In this document: piece after piece, positions 12,305 to 24,120 of the stretch
How the letters are laid out: each line of letters opens with the position of its first letter
Position numbering within the stretch: the first letter of the stretch is position 1
Assembly: GCF_958295425.1 (NCBI RefSeq)
Contig: NC_081143.1
Coordinates: forward strand, 25,564,586 to 25,628,585
Length of the DNA stretch: 64,000 nt
Source: Solea solea
Lineage: Eukaryota; Chordata; Actinopteri; Pleuronectiformes; Soleidae
Direction of reading: 5' to 3'
Program-made: the position numbers and the translations under genes
Notes under the pieces: generated by a model
The model's input: the letters and a program-made list of their open reading frames with translations, nothing else
Told to the model about the DNA's origin: nothing
Databases searched by the model: none

Positions 12305-13732
12305 TAGAATCAGAAATAACCGCGCATTCAACGTTTATTTGTTAAAATATAGGCTTTTAACTTCAATTGTTTGAGTTGTAAGTAAAGTTCACTAATATGT
12401 CTTACCATTTAAAACAACATTGTGGAATTTATATCCAAAGCAAAGTGCCAAAAATGTGCAGAAGGCTACCAAAAAACAAAAACTCCAGCATTTTAAGCAT
12501 ATCCTCCCTCACCTATGCAACTGACTAACAATGTAGTTGATTTGACTGCATCATATTTGCTGATTTCTTCATGACTCAGCGTTCACTTGTTGTGAAAATC
12601 AAGATAATTTGTGTTTTTAAGCAAAAACCTACATCTCATTACAAGTGTCCTCTGTGTAACCACCTGCAATCACATTCTCACTAAACTCTCGCCAAACACG
12701 GTGAGTAAACCTCATCCTGAATCCTCATGGAGCGATGCTTCTTTTTGTCCAAACATTTTGTCGTGAGAAGCTAGGCTCATGCAAATGAGCAGCGTAGAAA
12801 GGGTTCCTTCTTGTTGTAAATCCAATTCACTCTTAAATGTTGGTTTCTGTTTCCATTTCCTGCGCCTGCTGCGATCTCCATCTGTTCGTTCACTTCAAAC
12901 CTACCTCATCCCTCCAGTCTGCCTTTCTCTGGCAAATTCAACAGTTGTTTTATCACTCTTAAATTTATTTTTTTTTTTGTTTTTTTAAATACATACAAGT
13001 AAAAAAATGGGTTAGGGTTAATAACAAATATCTATCTGTAAACCTCCAGTTTGTCAACTGTAATTTAAAGCTTGTGAAATTACTTTTCTGGGTAAGATAT
13101 TGTGAGAACACCTGCAGCAGAACCGTGCAGCTCCATGGCATTTGATTATATTTTGACCTCAAAGCGGCACATTGCAAAATCTGCAGGGAGTCACACAATT
13201 GAATAGAAATCATCCTCTGGAGTCCAGAGCCACACAAAGCTACTGTAAATCCACATCACTTCCATTTTTATTGAAGGTAGAAAAGACGGCGAAGCGTAAC
13301 ATATGTGCTGCCGCAGCCGAGGACAGAGACGAGGTGGAGGAGTATCGGAGCTATTGCTCCTCGAGTGGATGGCTGTTAAGGATGAAGGACCCTGTGAAGT
13401 GCCAGAAAATCAAGTTCCCATTTGGTTAGTGTTGAGACAAAGAGGGATGACAGACTCAAAGATATGTTGATGTGGATAATCCCCACTTCAAAATCTACCC
13501 TCCTCTTGAAGGAAGGGGCTGGAAACTGAAGAGACGAAGCACTTCTGTGTTGGCCTTTTTTTCTAGGAACTAAAAAGCTGCATGGCTGACCTCATGTGCA
13601 GCATGTTCCTTATCTACCTAATAGTTCCCACCTGATGTAAATTCTGATAAGTGTTTTCATCTGGTTGGGTTCAGCCTCAGTATTGTCGTCCACATTTGTC
13701 AGCAGTTGCAGCCGTCAATACGATGCTATTTG
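12305..13732. other. Non-coding stretch without recognised genes
   Basis: A T-rich tract lies at 12966-12987. An open frame at 13172-13429 (85 codons) has ordinary composition but no recognised similarity and no splice-site context, so I do not call it a gene. Confidence 0.35.
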
Positions 13733-13812
13733 AGCTGCCCATGGCCAAGGGGAAAGGAAATGGGCTTGTAACCGGAAGGTTTCCAGTTCAATCGCAGGAT
13801 GGGTCAAGCAGC
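13733..13812 (+). repeat. tRNA-derived SINE head, family 2-like
   Basis: ATGGCCAAGGGGAAAGG...TGGGCTTGTAACCGGAAGG...CCAGTTCAATCGCAGG carries a B-box-like GTTCAATC and the conserved 'GTAACCGGAAGGTT' block of teleost tRNA-derived SINEs. The A box is damaged and the body is missing. Confidence 0.6.
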
Positions 13813-13942
13813 ATGGGTGTGTAATAAGGATTATTATTATAAACTTCTCCAGAGTTGACTCGCTCACACTGATCAAAATGAACCGTAATGCACCTGGGTT
13901 CGGTTTAACTGAACTAAACCAGGCTGGTTTGAACGCACCATA

Positions 13943-14373
13943 AAGCTGTGTTTCCACCAAGTGGAAGAGTCCAGTTTGGGTACATTTCAGTACAGTATGT
14001 TTTTTTTTTTGCTTTTCCATTAGGAAACTGTTCCATTTTTGGCTCCCTTCCCTTTGGTTAACACAAAAAAATAGTAGGTACAGTCCAGGTGAAGCTAGAC
14101 CGGTTCCACCCACGACAGTCGTCTAATAGGACGACAGAAAAACATAAATCCCTTGCAACTGTTTTTTCTTCAACATCCACAATGTCTATTCTCAGTTTGA
14201 TGTCTTGTTGAGACAAACAGCCAAAAACAGAGCAGGTGGACTGTTGTGTTGCGTTCCATGACGTCATCGCACTATGTGTTTAGCTGACGTGGCCATTGAG
14301 CACAGCCAACACCCCACCTACCAAGTGAAGGTGGGCTTTATCGTTCCAAACCAAACTGTACCATTGCTTAAGG
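13943..14373. mobile_element. MITE-like repeat, family A (copy 2, longest)
   Basis: It starts GCTGTGTTTCCACCAAGTGG. It contains CTGTTCCATTTTTGGCTCCC, a central CATGACGTCATCGC block and a CACCTACCAAGTGAAGGT block, and ends near CCAAACTGTACCATTGC. Copies 1, 3, 4 and 5 share subsets of these blocks in the same order. A GAACTAAACCAGGCTGGTTTG segment just upstream (13910-13940) may be a separate repeat. Confidence 0.6.
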
Positions 14374-14616
14374 TCTTTTGTTGCATTGAATGACAGTCAC
14401 CTTTCTAGCACCGCAAGTGTCGCTACACTCTCCATGTCCAGGTCCATGTCTCAACCCTTCCGTCTCACCGTCTTGCATTACTAGCGTAGCTGTTATGCTT
14501 CGGTCTTCAGTCAGCCAGTCGTGACATTAAACGCATCACTGTGTACAGAGTGGGATGCATGTGTGGGAATGTCACCAGGCAACACGGAAAAAAAAACAAA
14601 AAAAAAACATACAACA

Positions 14617-14700
14617 CTGCCAGAGAAACACAGAGGGAGTCGTGGAGCTTAATCAGCATTGTGTGATCTCGTTTGACAATGGTTAGACACGTAATGGGCA
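14617..14700 (+). repeat. Dispersed repeat family B (copy 1)
   Basis: The blocks AGAAACACAGAGGGAGTCG, GGAGCTTAATCAGC and TTTGACAATGGTTA are shared in order with 38460-38552. Two copies 24 kb apart indicate an interspersed repeat of unknown class. Confidence 0.65.
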
Positions 14701-15385
14701 TTTTGGTTATATTTAAAGGTCTCGCACTGCAGCTTAAAAGTAATAGTTAAGCAGTTTCTAAAATGTGAATGTAGCACAGAGGAAAACAGAAATGTCAAAT
14801 GTGTCAATGCAGTAGCATTTACTACATTCGTCGACAAATAAATGTCACCTTTATTGACTTAGTTGGTGTGCTGTTTCATTTAGGTCTCAAATTGAGTCAG
14901 ATTAGAAGAATTTGTGACTACAAACGTCAATACACACACCCATTTACACCTGCTTCTATTGTTCTCTTTATTATTCCCCGACTGTGTTTTTGCTGCAGCC
15001 CATTCTTGTCATGTCTGGTCTGTAATTTGTGATGTATGAGCTCTGATTGAAAAGCTTTGTGAGAGATTCTCATAAACATTGCTTTACTGTGACAAATGCT
15101 TCGGCTGTGATTAACAAACTGTTGCCCGTGAGATGTATTACGGCACACAATCTGAGGATGCACCAGCCTGCACCGTGACTGCACATAGTAATGTCACAGG
15201 CAGCGCTGCAAAAAAAAGAGTCACGGAGTAAACATCTGCTGAAAATCTTGCATGGCCTTGCCATGTCACATGCAGGAAACTAATCTTCAGAAAGAAGCAA
15301 AACATCATTTATCTGACAAGATTACTTCTTACTGGCCATTAAGTTACCAGCCATTAAGGTACCTCCAATTTGGTGCAAGTCTCTA
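14701..15385. other. Non-coding stretch without recognised genes
   Basis: Nothing recognised. Confidence 0.35.
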
Positions 15386-15710
15386 CTAAATTGAGGATTA
15401 TGTCACTACTAAAGCCTTAGGAAGTACGAGGTAGTTTGCAGCGGGTATGACCAATTTACATAATCCCGTAGCTTGTAATTTAAGAGTAACGTGGAAGTGG
15501 TTATAGTTGCATGAAGTGGCGATAACAAGCTAGCTACCCAATCAGTTTGCATAGTAGAATGTAAACACGGATGCTGGTATAAAGCCAGCGCTACTCGCTA
15601 ATAAAAGTGGTGCAACCCATTTACATTTAGTAGCGACGAAAACCTTATTAAGTTATGCTATTACGAAGGTTAGTATACACTTAGTAAGGGGTGTTGCAAC
15701 CAGCCCCAGA
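15386..15710. mobile_element. Possible MITE ending in TTGCAACC (low confidence)
   Basis: The sequence holds repeated short motifs (TAGTAGC/TACTAAA, GTTGCAACCAGCCCC at the right end, GTGGTGCAACCC internally) and is unlike its surroundings. It resembles teleost Harbinger-type MITEs with TGCAACC ends. A convincing left inverted repeat was not found. Confidence 0.3.
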
Positions 15711-15910
15711 TCACAGGGACAATGTGGGATACGGGTTACCAATGCTGAGAGGTACAGTAGTGTAAAATGTTAAATAGACTGCCGGATTAACTTAAAAGTA
15801 CATTCAAATATACTTAGGCTACAGGTGATTCATAAAAATGATGGCTTAAAAGTTGCATAACCAGTCCAGGGTACTCTTTTGATGATTTACAAGATATAAG
15901 GAGTCCAAAG

Positions 15911-16190
15911 GGTGGTACATGTGGCTAGCACTGTTGCATCGCACCAAGAAGGTTGCCAGTTCACATCCAAGGTCAGACCTTTCTGTTTGCATGTTCTCCC
16001 CGTGTGTGCATGGGTTTTGTTTGGGATCCAATTGTTGCCTATACCACAAATCCAAACAATCATGCAGAGGTTAATTGCACATTCCATAGCTGTGAATGGG
16101 AAGGTAAATCCAGGGTGTACCCCGCCTTTCACCCTGTGTCAGCCTTGGTTGGCTTCAGTGGCCATACAACCCTCATGTGGAGGATAAACA
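15911..16190 (+). repeat. tRNA-derived SINE, family 1, near full length
   Basis: It runs from GGTGGTACATGTGGCTAGCAC (tRNA-like head) through a damaged B box, CATGTTCTCCCCGTGTGTGC, GGGTGTACCCCGCCTTTCACC and CCTCATGTGGAGGATAAAC. All characteristic blocks are present but diverged. A segment after GGGTTTTGTTTGGG is rearranged. Confidence 0.75.
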
Positions 16191-16819
16191 TATAAAAGAA
16201 ATAATGAATTATCTGTAACTATGGCTGCAGCTTTTGAATGACCACATTTTTTAACAACTGCTTCCACAGTCTGTTCATCTATATGACTATATGTTAGTGC
16301 TGCACAGTGTGATAAAAGCTAGTTAATTCAGTAGTTGTTACCTTGTCTGCCTGCCCAGTCTTTGAGTTACAGCACCTGTACTGTGTCGCTTCACATTATA
16401 TTCTCCTCCTCCTGCAATTGGAAAAAATGTCTAGTAGAAAAGGCAAAGACATTTCTTTCAGATGGCTTCACCCAGTTGGAAGTTTCCCAATTCAGTTGTT
16501 ATGCATATTCTTTTCTTTGCTGTAGTTTCCATTATTGTTTCCCCACAATCTTTTCAAATAGCTGTATAATTTGGTTGATTGACATCAGTCTACCTTTTTT
16601 CACAGCTATAGAGTCAGATGATTCATTTTTGAAAATACCGTAATTGCTGTGAAGGGAAGAAAACATACCAGTCACAACACACTGTGTAAAAAAAGCACAG
16701 TGGTCCTGCTCCTACAGGTTGTAGCTAGACTCACTGCAGTCTGTTGATTTGAAAACAGCGAATCATCACTTATGTGCAACAGAAGGGGAAAAAAACAGTG
16801 GTGTTTTTGTTCCTTGTAG

Positions 16820-17035
16820 CCTGCAGCCTTCTCTCAGCCGAAGCTCATCTTCTTGTGATAAACAGCCACACGCCAAGAACAAACGACACCGAGTGCTGGA
16901 TGTCCTCTGTTGTTGCTCTTTGTTTACTGCGCCACATTCTTCTTCTTCTTCTTCTTGTGTAATTTATTGGTGGGTTACACTGTGTTGTGCTGGTATGATC
17001 TCACGCTATTTACGTAAGTGATCCAACTGCATAAA
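16820..17035 (+). mobile_element. MITE-like repeat, family A (copy 3)
   Basis: GCTGGATGTCCTCTGTTGTTGC, TTTACTGCGCCACATTC, TACACTGTGTTGTGCTGG and CTCACGCTATTTACGTAAGTG match the reverse complement of 63420-63600 block by block, and the central block of copy 2. It contains a (TTC)6 run. Confidence 0.6.
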
Positions 17036-17240
17036 TAGCAATGTCATTTAAATATCCAGCTGTGGAAACATCAGGGTATACCATTTTCAAGCCGCACCGC
17101 GGCGAGCTTAACTGCACTTTATGAAATTAGGCTTTTTGCTATAATGGTAAAAACCAAAGGAATGGTGACCATTCTGTTCGGCTAATAGTGCAAAATGTGT
17201 GTTCTATTGCACTTGAACAAAGGAAAAATAAGATCTGTTG

Positions 17241-17317
17241 CTACATGGTTGGTGTAGTGATCAGCGCTCTTACCCCCACGGTCCAAAAACACGCAGATTT
17301 GTGTAAATTGTGTAGAG
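17241..17317 (+). repeat. tRNA-derived SINE, family 1, internally deleted
   Basis: The head CTACATGGTTGGTGTAGTGATCAGC (A box) is fused to CACGGTCCAAAAACACGCAGA from the SINE body. The B box and about 100 bases between are missing. Confidence 0.7.
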
Positions 17318-19288
17318 TAATCTCTTTGGTATGAGAGCAATGCCTTTTCGGGAGACGTGAAAATGCATTTTAAGACAATAAAAAAAAATAAGTTGTTGCA
17401 TTACAATATACAATGAAGGATTAAATTATATTCATTCAGAGTTAATTATATTATTGTGTTAAATATGCTTGGAAGTGGTGAGAACATTTGTTACCACCCT
17501 TATTGGAGAGGGACAGCAAGCATGTCTTGCATTTGTTTACGCATGTTGTGTTACCTTAGATGTCTTTTCTGGGCACACTGTCGCACAGCTTGAGTCGTCG
17601 CTTCCCAGCTAAATGGAAATCTGTAGTGATAGATGATGAAACATCACTTATTTCACTGGGAGCAGATGGAAGGAAACGGAACACCCCGCTTGGTGGCAAA
17701 TGTGTGATGCAATCGGCTCACATTTTCTGCTCCATCACACTGAAGAAGAGCGTTTGAATACGCCCGTTGGTGTTAGACGGATCACTCGGAGCTTAGCGCG
17801 TTCATTCGTGTGGTCTGTGGCTGCAGCTGGCGAGAGGCGAGGAGGAAATCCTGAAAGGGCAAAAACGCACTTGTACTCACACCGAAAAGATAATTGTTCA
17901 ACATCTAAATATGATGGAAGGGATTCGAAAACATAATGCAACAGGGGAAGCCTGTATGTACACACAGATAAATCCAAGCCATCCTCCGCACTGTTATACA
18001 ACGCACAAATGGAAAGATTGAAGGGATATTTCTGTAGTTATTGAACTGTGGTTGTATGAGGTACTGACACATTGTCACTGTGAAAACAAGGCTTCCAATG
18101 TGGACGTTAGAAAAAACACGTTTTACAAACAACTTATAATAAAAATCTATGCCAGCTCAAGTGAATTCTATCTTTGCATAATGTTGGCCGCTTCCTCTGG
18201 TTCCTGAGATAAACTATTCCAACAGGAAAATGAAGTTTGTGAAACGTTGTAGATGTTGATCCATTGGTGCCTCTATCATTGGGTTTAAAAATCGTATTTT
18301 TAGTGCTGTCAATGTTAAAATTTAACGTGTCAAAATGTGTAAAAAGGCAGAACTATCCCATTAATTTAACTGCGATTCACCTCTATGTCTCTTTCCGTCA
18401 CCCTCTCTCGTTCGCCGCGTCGTCTTCCGTCTCTCCACTTCTTCACCTCTGTGCTCTACAAACTGTCAACTCTTAGTGAGTGGGTTTTGTGGCTCACTTA
18501 CATAAAAACCAGCATGTTACACAATTTAAAAAGAAATCTCTGTGTTCATGCTTGTTGCCTGCGTGTGGGCTGTGGGGCTAAAAGTCCTGACAGAGCCTAA
18601 TATAAAAGGATGAGGCCAATTATAGCATTGCATGAGTGTGTGGGCTTGTGTTGATGTGTGCCTCTGTGTCTATGTGTGTGTGTGTTTTACGATATAGTCT
18701 ATAAGTCCTCTGTTGCCATTCAGTGTGTAGTTATCTACACTGCTCCTTTTGCTTTAGCCTTAAGCCCTGTGTCGCCTGTTTAACTAATCCTCATTTCAAA
18801 CATGGTGTTTTTTTGTTTTTTTTTAGGAATCACTGTTGGTTCAAAGCCCCATACAGTATATACTGTACTGAGCTGACTAACTCACTGCCCCGCGCTGCAT
18901 GGGCAAGCAACAGCCACACACACCAATCACTCATCCTGTGTATTCATGTGTGTGTGAGAGAGAGAGAGACAAGGAAATGCCTTCATAGTGAGCATAATGG
19001 CAGCTCAGCATCTTCTCTTCTATAATGATTCTCGCTTCCTGTCTGTCCGACCTCTTTCTCACTGATTGACCTCCCAGGCATCATTTGTCCCAGTGTCTTA
19101 CTTCCTGTTGTTATTTTCCGTGCCCCTTCACTACCAAGACGTTTGATTTCCGTCTCGCCTCCTGCAACCTCGGCGGCATCGTCCTTTCCTGTTTTCCCCT
19201 GCTTCCTTAACAACTGTCTTTCTTTCTGCTCCTGACAACTGTCCAACCTGTCTTGCTCCCCTCACATTCCCCTTTTTTTCTCCCGTGG
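17318..19288. other. Non-coding stretch without recognised genes
   Basis: 17555-17760 holds a 65-codon open frame with ordinary composition but no recognised similarity. 18640-18700 and 18950-18970 hold short GT and GA runs. Nothing else is supported. Confidence 0.35.
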
Positions 19289-19296
19289 ATACTGAC

Positions 19297-19779
19297 CAGT
19301 GTTGGGCACGTTACTTTAAAAAGCAATTTGTTATAGTTACTTCTTCCAAAATGTAAAAGACTCAGTAACAGAGTTACTGCATGGAAGTAACTATTGCGTT
19401 TTTAAATGTTCAAATATGTCAAAGAATTTGTTTTTTTCCCTCCGCTTTAATGAAACTTTAAACCCAACTGTATATTCAGTTATTTTTTAATAAAACTGAA
19501 TATTAAATATGTTTAATTATTAAAATGGAATTAATAAATTAGAATAACAATTTGCCTTTGATTGGTTTACCAGGAAATTTGACTCTACCTTAGCCAATCG
19601 TCACCGTGAGAGCCTGGTTTGATGATTTCAGCTTCAATTAGCTTAATTATAGTAAAGCACCATATTTTATTGTCGGTAACGGTAACAACCTTGTAACGAT
19701 TGAAACAGTAGTTAGTTACGTTACCCCTTAACTGAAAACACGGTTAGTAGCACCGTTTATGTTGATATTCTCATCACTG
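19297..19779. mobile_element. hAT-like non-autonomous element (CAGTGTTGGGCA type)
   Basis: It starts CAGTGTTGGGCACGTTACTTT, followed by the GTTATAGTTACTTCTTCC repeat-like body typical of a widespread fish hAT family. It ends TCATCACTG. Flanks ATACTGAC (19289-19296) and ATACTGAG (19780-19787) agree at 7 of 8 positions, as expected for an old 8-bp hAT target duplication. It is 483 bp long with no transposase remnant. Confidence 0.8.
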
Positions 19780-19787
19780 ATACTGAG

Positions 19788-21200
19788 CCACGTCATTTCC
19801 ATCCTTCTGTTCTTTCATATTTCAGATATTCTTGATATATTGAGTATCTAGTAATGTTATTTGTTGATCCAGGTGCAAATCTTTTACTGTTAAGTACTGA
19901 AGTTATACATATTCAATAGCAAATATTGCCATTGGCTATTTAACTCTGTTTCTCAGACATTGTCTTCAGAGTTCATGTTGCCTGGGGACGTGCCCGTGTT
20001 GCACACAGGAAGTAATTAGTGTTATGTTGAGAATGAGACGACTGAGAACACAAAGAAGTGTCCATGAAATCTTTGGAAATTAAATTTTACCGCTCAAAAT
20101 ACCTGGGTATAGTGCTTCTTGTCCACCGCCTGCCCCTGCACTGCTGCCGTATACACACGAATGCTCCCTCGGTCAGGTCTGATAGTTTTGCTTGACAGAG
20201 CAGATGAAGGATACGGCATACAAATAATACTTTCTCTTCATGGAGACCAAAGAGAGGCAGAATAATAACATCAACAAGAACCAAAAAAATATATCACCAA
20301 AAGTTACGGATGTGCAGTTTTAGTATCAAACTTAAAAGTTACCGAGTCATCATTCAGATGGCCCTGACATCAGTGATGCCTGAGCGTTTGCTGATCATTT
20401 GCCTCGTAAATTTTCGATGCGTCTTTCTGCTTTGGCAGGTCTATATTGCATTTTCTTTAAGCTATACATTTGCACTGTTTCTTGAAGTTAGTAGTTGACG
20501 AAACCTGAGATAAGGGAGACTCATATACAGTTTCAAATTTGAAATATCTGCATGTCTTCTATGTGTTTTATTATGCTTCCCTTCCTCTCTCCTTCCTCTT
20601 TGTTTTCCCTCTTTAGATCAGTGATATAGTGTGATGACCCTCAGTGCGTGTGAGTAGGTTGAAGGATTAGTCACTGAAGCAAAGGTGCAGAGAATCTCAC
20701 CCACCAACAACAGTCTTCAGTACATCATCCTGTGTCTGCCAGTGCCAGCTGTGTGTAATCATTCACCTCTGGACACTTCTGTGTCTTTGCCATTATTGTT
20801 GAGTTTTTATTCCTTTAGTGCATTTAAAACGACTTTGGGTTCAACAAAGTGCTGTGCTTACAATAATATACACACATAAACAAGATGAGGTTGAGTTAAA
20901 CTTTATGTTCTACAATGTAGAACATGATTTGGCTCCACATAAAAAAGAAGTATTGGATTAAAAAGACTTTACTGGACTGGGAAGCTTAGAGTTAGAGAAT
21001 TAGAGGTAATTCCATTGAGGTTTGCAATTCCATGTGTATAATAAATGTCATAAAATGACCGTGATATGAACATATTAAATAGAAATATTGGCTTCACTGA
21101 TAACCTGTTAAAGGTTCATTTTGGGGGTTGCAAACTCAAACTCTGGTCTGGTGCACCATGTGCGTTGGAAATTGCTGAATTTGACCAAACCTAAAAAACC
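19788..21200. other. AT-rich non-coding DNA
   Basis: Nothing recognised. Confidence 0.35.
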
Positions 21201-21227
21201 TATATATATATATCTATATATATATAT
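21201..21227 (+). repeat. (TA)n microsatellite, left flank of hAT element
   Basis: TA repeats with one TC interruption lie immediately left of the hAT element. The same simple repeat continues right of it (22045-22117), so the element landed inside an AT array. Confidence 0.9.
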
Positions 21228-22044
21228 TAGGGCTGTCAAAAGATTACAATTTTTAATCAGATTAATCAAAGGGTAGCTGTGGATTAATCATGATTAATCA
21301 CGATTAATTACCATACGTAAATATGGCAGAAAATTCTCATTTTCTCTTTATATTGTTGTAGGAACGGAAAGATGAATGACAGAATGCAGATGTATACATT
21401 TAACTTTTTTTTTTTTATTTATGGACAATCCAGATGGTGGTGTTATTAATAATGACGAATAAAATCAAATCAAACTTAAACATACCACACCATAATTCCA
21501 TGTGTGTTATGTGTCAGGTCTCTTTGCTATGACTTTGAGAAAATATAGGAAGTTGTTATTTAGAACACATTTTTCAAATCAAACTTAACTTTTATTGTAA
21601 ATGTTTTGGGCATCTTAGCCATTGTTCTATTTTTTAAAGCAAATTTAGGATGGTTGGAAAACAAAACATTTTCTTCTTTTCAGTTTCATAGAGCTCGTGG
21701 ATTTTAGTCATTACTGTGCCTCTTGACGCTTGTAGAATGTGTCGCGGGACGCAACTTTTAACACTTCCGCGAAGCCCTTGTCCTCGACAATATTAATCGG
21801 CCGACAGTGTCTTGCAATCCATTTGGCAATTGTGTTAGTCAAGTTGTCAGAGGTAGACTTACTTATTCCCCTGCGTTCGGTGAGCGTGGTGTTAATCTCA
21901 GCCATAAGCCACGAGTAGTGCAGAATTGTGGGTAGAATTGTGGGAAATATGGGGCGGGTCATTGCGTTATGCGTAAAAAAAAATTACCGCGTTAATTCCA
22001 CAAATTAATCACCCTGCGTTAACGCGTTAATTTTGACAGCCCTA
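21228..22044 (-). mobile_element. hAT transposon remnant with inverted termini
   Basis: The ends TAGGGCTGTCAAAAGATTA and ...TTAATTTTGACAGCCCTA are inverted repeats (TAGGGCTGTCAAAA shared). Subterminal regions are rich in ATTAATC / GTTAACGCG motifs, a hallmark of a widespread fish hAT family. The 817-bp element keeps a piece of transposase on the minus strand. The target duplication cannot be resolved because both flanks are TA repeats. Confidence 0.85.
21711..21962 (-). pseudogene. hAT (ZBED-type) transposase fragment
   Basis: This 83-codon frame lies inside the hAT element above. Residues ~38-70 (DNLTNTIAKWIARHCRPINI, then VEDKGF and LKVA) match the conserved stretch of ZBED1-like hAT transposases that precedes the dimer/catalytic core ('pI.vVe..gF..l'). 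A full transposase is about 600 residues. Here the BED zinc finger, the catalytic DDE residues and the C-terminal dimerisation domain are all absent, so it cannot act. It appears to be a leftover of an internally deleted copy. Confidence 0.75.
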
Positions 22045-22089
<45 letters not shown>

Positions 22090-22117
22090 CATATCTATCT
22101 ATATATATATATATATT
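22045..22117 (+). repeat. (AT)n microsatellite, right flank of hAT element
   Basis: This is a long AT array with ACAT and CTAT interruptions, the continuation of 21201-21227. Confidence 0.9.
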
Positions 22118-22528
22118 CATCTGTTATTGAGTTTGGATCGAATGATGTCAAAGACTGAGCGATGTTCTGAGCGAGAGGCTGTAAAAGGGTGTAAAATAGG
22201 GTGACGCCGTGCCATTGGGTTTCAAACATTTAAATAAAAATTCTAAAATAAACTGATCCCTCCATGTCTTCTGTATCATCCTCTTCTTCACTTCTCTTCT
22301 CTCCCAGCGCTCTCTCTTCCTCTATTTCTTTGAACACACCGTCTGTCTTTTTTCCGTGTGTCTTCTCTCTGGAGTGTGCTTGTCATGTTTTCATTCTCCC
22401 ACCGCGGGGCCTGTGCCGCTTCTCTCTGCATGCTTCTTTGCACTGACACCCATCTTGCACACGGAACGCCGCAAGTACGGGATTCTATATACTCGTACTG
22501 TATATGCAGCATGTTCCTGTAATGCACA

Positions 22529-22558
22529 CTCTCTCTCTCTCTCTCTCTCACACACACA
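22529..22558 (+). repeat. (CT)n(CA)n microsatellite
   Basis: A CT run to about 22549 is followed by CA repeats. Confidence 0.95.
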
Positions 22559-22716
22559 TATTTAAATACGACACACGCAGTCATCCCCGCCATCTCCCGC
22601 TGTGTAATTCTAGTGATGAGTTATTTTGCCCCAGGCCCTCTGTAACTCACGAGGTGTCTGTCATACCACCCCCACGCATCCAACCCTCTCTTCCCATCCA
22701 TCATCTTATACCCCTG

Positions 22717-22718
<2 letters not shown>

Positions 22719-22748
<30 letters not shown>
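22719..22748 (+). repeat. (TC)15 microsatellite
   Basis: A pure TC run in a C/T-rich segment (22600-22880) that gives spurious low-complexity reading frames. Confidence 0.95.
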
Positions 22749-22751
<3 letters not shown>

Positions 22752-23254
22752 CTCACATGCACACACATCTGACATCCTCTTTCATTTCACGCCTCATACC
22801 TCATCGCCACCACTGCCACCTCCATCCCCTCATGATTCCTTCATCCCTCTGACCTCCAACACCTCCCGCTTTGCCCTCTGACCTTCCATCGTTTGCGCCC
22901 TTTGTGCGCCGCCGCTCGATATTCAGCTGCTGCTGATTTGTTAGTCTTGACGCTGTGGCTGTTAAATGCGAGCAGCGCCTGGTTTTTGAATTGAAATCAA
23001 ATGCTATTGACGGCACCTGTGTGTGTGTGTGTTGGGGACAGAATCTGATGGGGATGGTGACTCATACTCACACATGTAACGAGCTGTCATTCGTCTTGTG
23101 AATTTCCTATAGTTGAAGTTGTGGTATTTTGGAGAATACAGAGGAAACATGACTCAGACTTCTAAGATACATCTAACAGATTTTTGTCTAATTCAGTTTT
23201 TTTTCATTGAGTCACTTTGCTTTGGTCCCTGTTTAATATATGAAGCAATTGTTG

Positions 23255-23415
23255 GGTAAACTGTCATGAAATCTGGTTCAAATATCCATGATGCCCTAAA
23301 GAAGAATCCCAATTATTTATCTGTACCACAACTAGGTCCATTTTTGTGGTTTTGAGGCAAATGTCTCAACAACAGATGGCAATTTGGTACAAACATTCAT
23401 TATTTCATACATGAT
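23255..23415. repeat. LINE 3' UTR-like fish repeat, diverged (low confidence)
   Basis: CTGTCATGAAATCTGGTTCA, ATCCATGATGCCCT and AAATGTCTCAACAACAGATGG...AATTTGGTACAAACATTCAT resemble the non-coding tail of a very common fish retroposon. Order is partly rearranged, so it is probably two pieces. Confidence 0.4.
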
Positions 23416-23692
23416 AGAGTTGGTAGTTTCTTTGTTTTTGTTATCTTTGTAAGCAGCAGTTCAAGTGCTGGACAAACATGTGGGAGCAGGTACAGTTAGT
23501 TACTCACATGTGAAAAGTAAACTGGTGATAAAGCGTGCTTGAGTAAATTACGCAAACTTGGCTCCACAGATAGGAGAGAAACTATTTTCTATGGAGCCCT
23601 GAAGGTGACGTAGACAGATTTTTTTTAAGTCGCACAGCGTTGGGGGACATTCTTCACTTCATATATTATGATGTAAAATATCGCGATTCATT

Positions 23693-24014
23693 GGGCTGCA
23701 CGGTTGGTGTAGTGGTTAGCACTCTTGCCTTTGCACCTTTGGGTTTCCGACCCGGTGGGAAAAAGGGCCTTTCTGCATGGAGTTTGCACGTTCTACCCGT
23801 GTGTGCGTGGGTTTTCTCCGGGTTCTCCGGTTTCCTCCTACGGTCCGAAAACAAGCAATATGTGGATTAGGTAAATTGGACACTCTGTCCAATTGACCAT
23901 AGGAGTGAATGGTTGCTTGTCTTTATATGGCCATGTGATGGACTGGTGAACTGTCCAGGGTGTGACCCGCCTATATAGCCCTATATGTCAGCTGAGATTG
24001 GCACATCACCCTGT
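23693..24014 (+). repeat. tRNA-derived SINE, family 1 (best-preserved copy)
   Basis: The tRNA-like head GGCTGCACGGTTGGTGTAGTGG (A box TGGTGTAGTGG) is followed by a B-box-like GGGTTTCCGACCCGG. Then comes the body (GGCCTTTCTGCATGGAGTTTG, GGGTTTTCTCCGGGTTCTCC, GGTAAATTGGACACTC) and the tail (GATGGACTGGTGAACTGTCC, GTCAGCTGAGATTGGC). RNA polymerase III would read such an element from the internal A and B boxes. This copy is too diverged to presume activity. Confidence 0.85.
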
Positions 24015-24120
24015 GAATTACTCTGTGGTTCCCCCCCCTGTCAGTACCTCATAGCCTTCTATAGTTTGTACCTGTAACCAATAGACATGTACTGGTAAGC
24101 TGACAAAATGCTGTAGATAC

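Noticed and set aside
13172..13429. 85-codon frame with normal composition
   Set aside because: No recognised similarity, no donor/acceptor context, and no homologue known to me.
22264..22881. Ser/Leu/Pro-rich frames
   Set aside because: They are translations of CT and CA simple repeats.
23693..23780. tRNA gene (A and B boxes visible)
   Set aside because: The sequence cannot form a full cloverleaf with an anticodon arm and is continuous with a SINE body. The same applies at 5150, 13733, 15911 and 42648.
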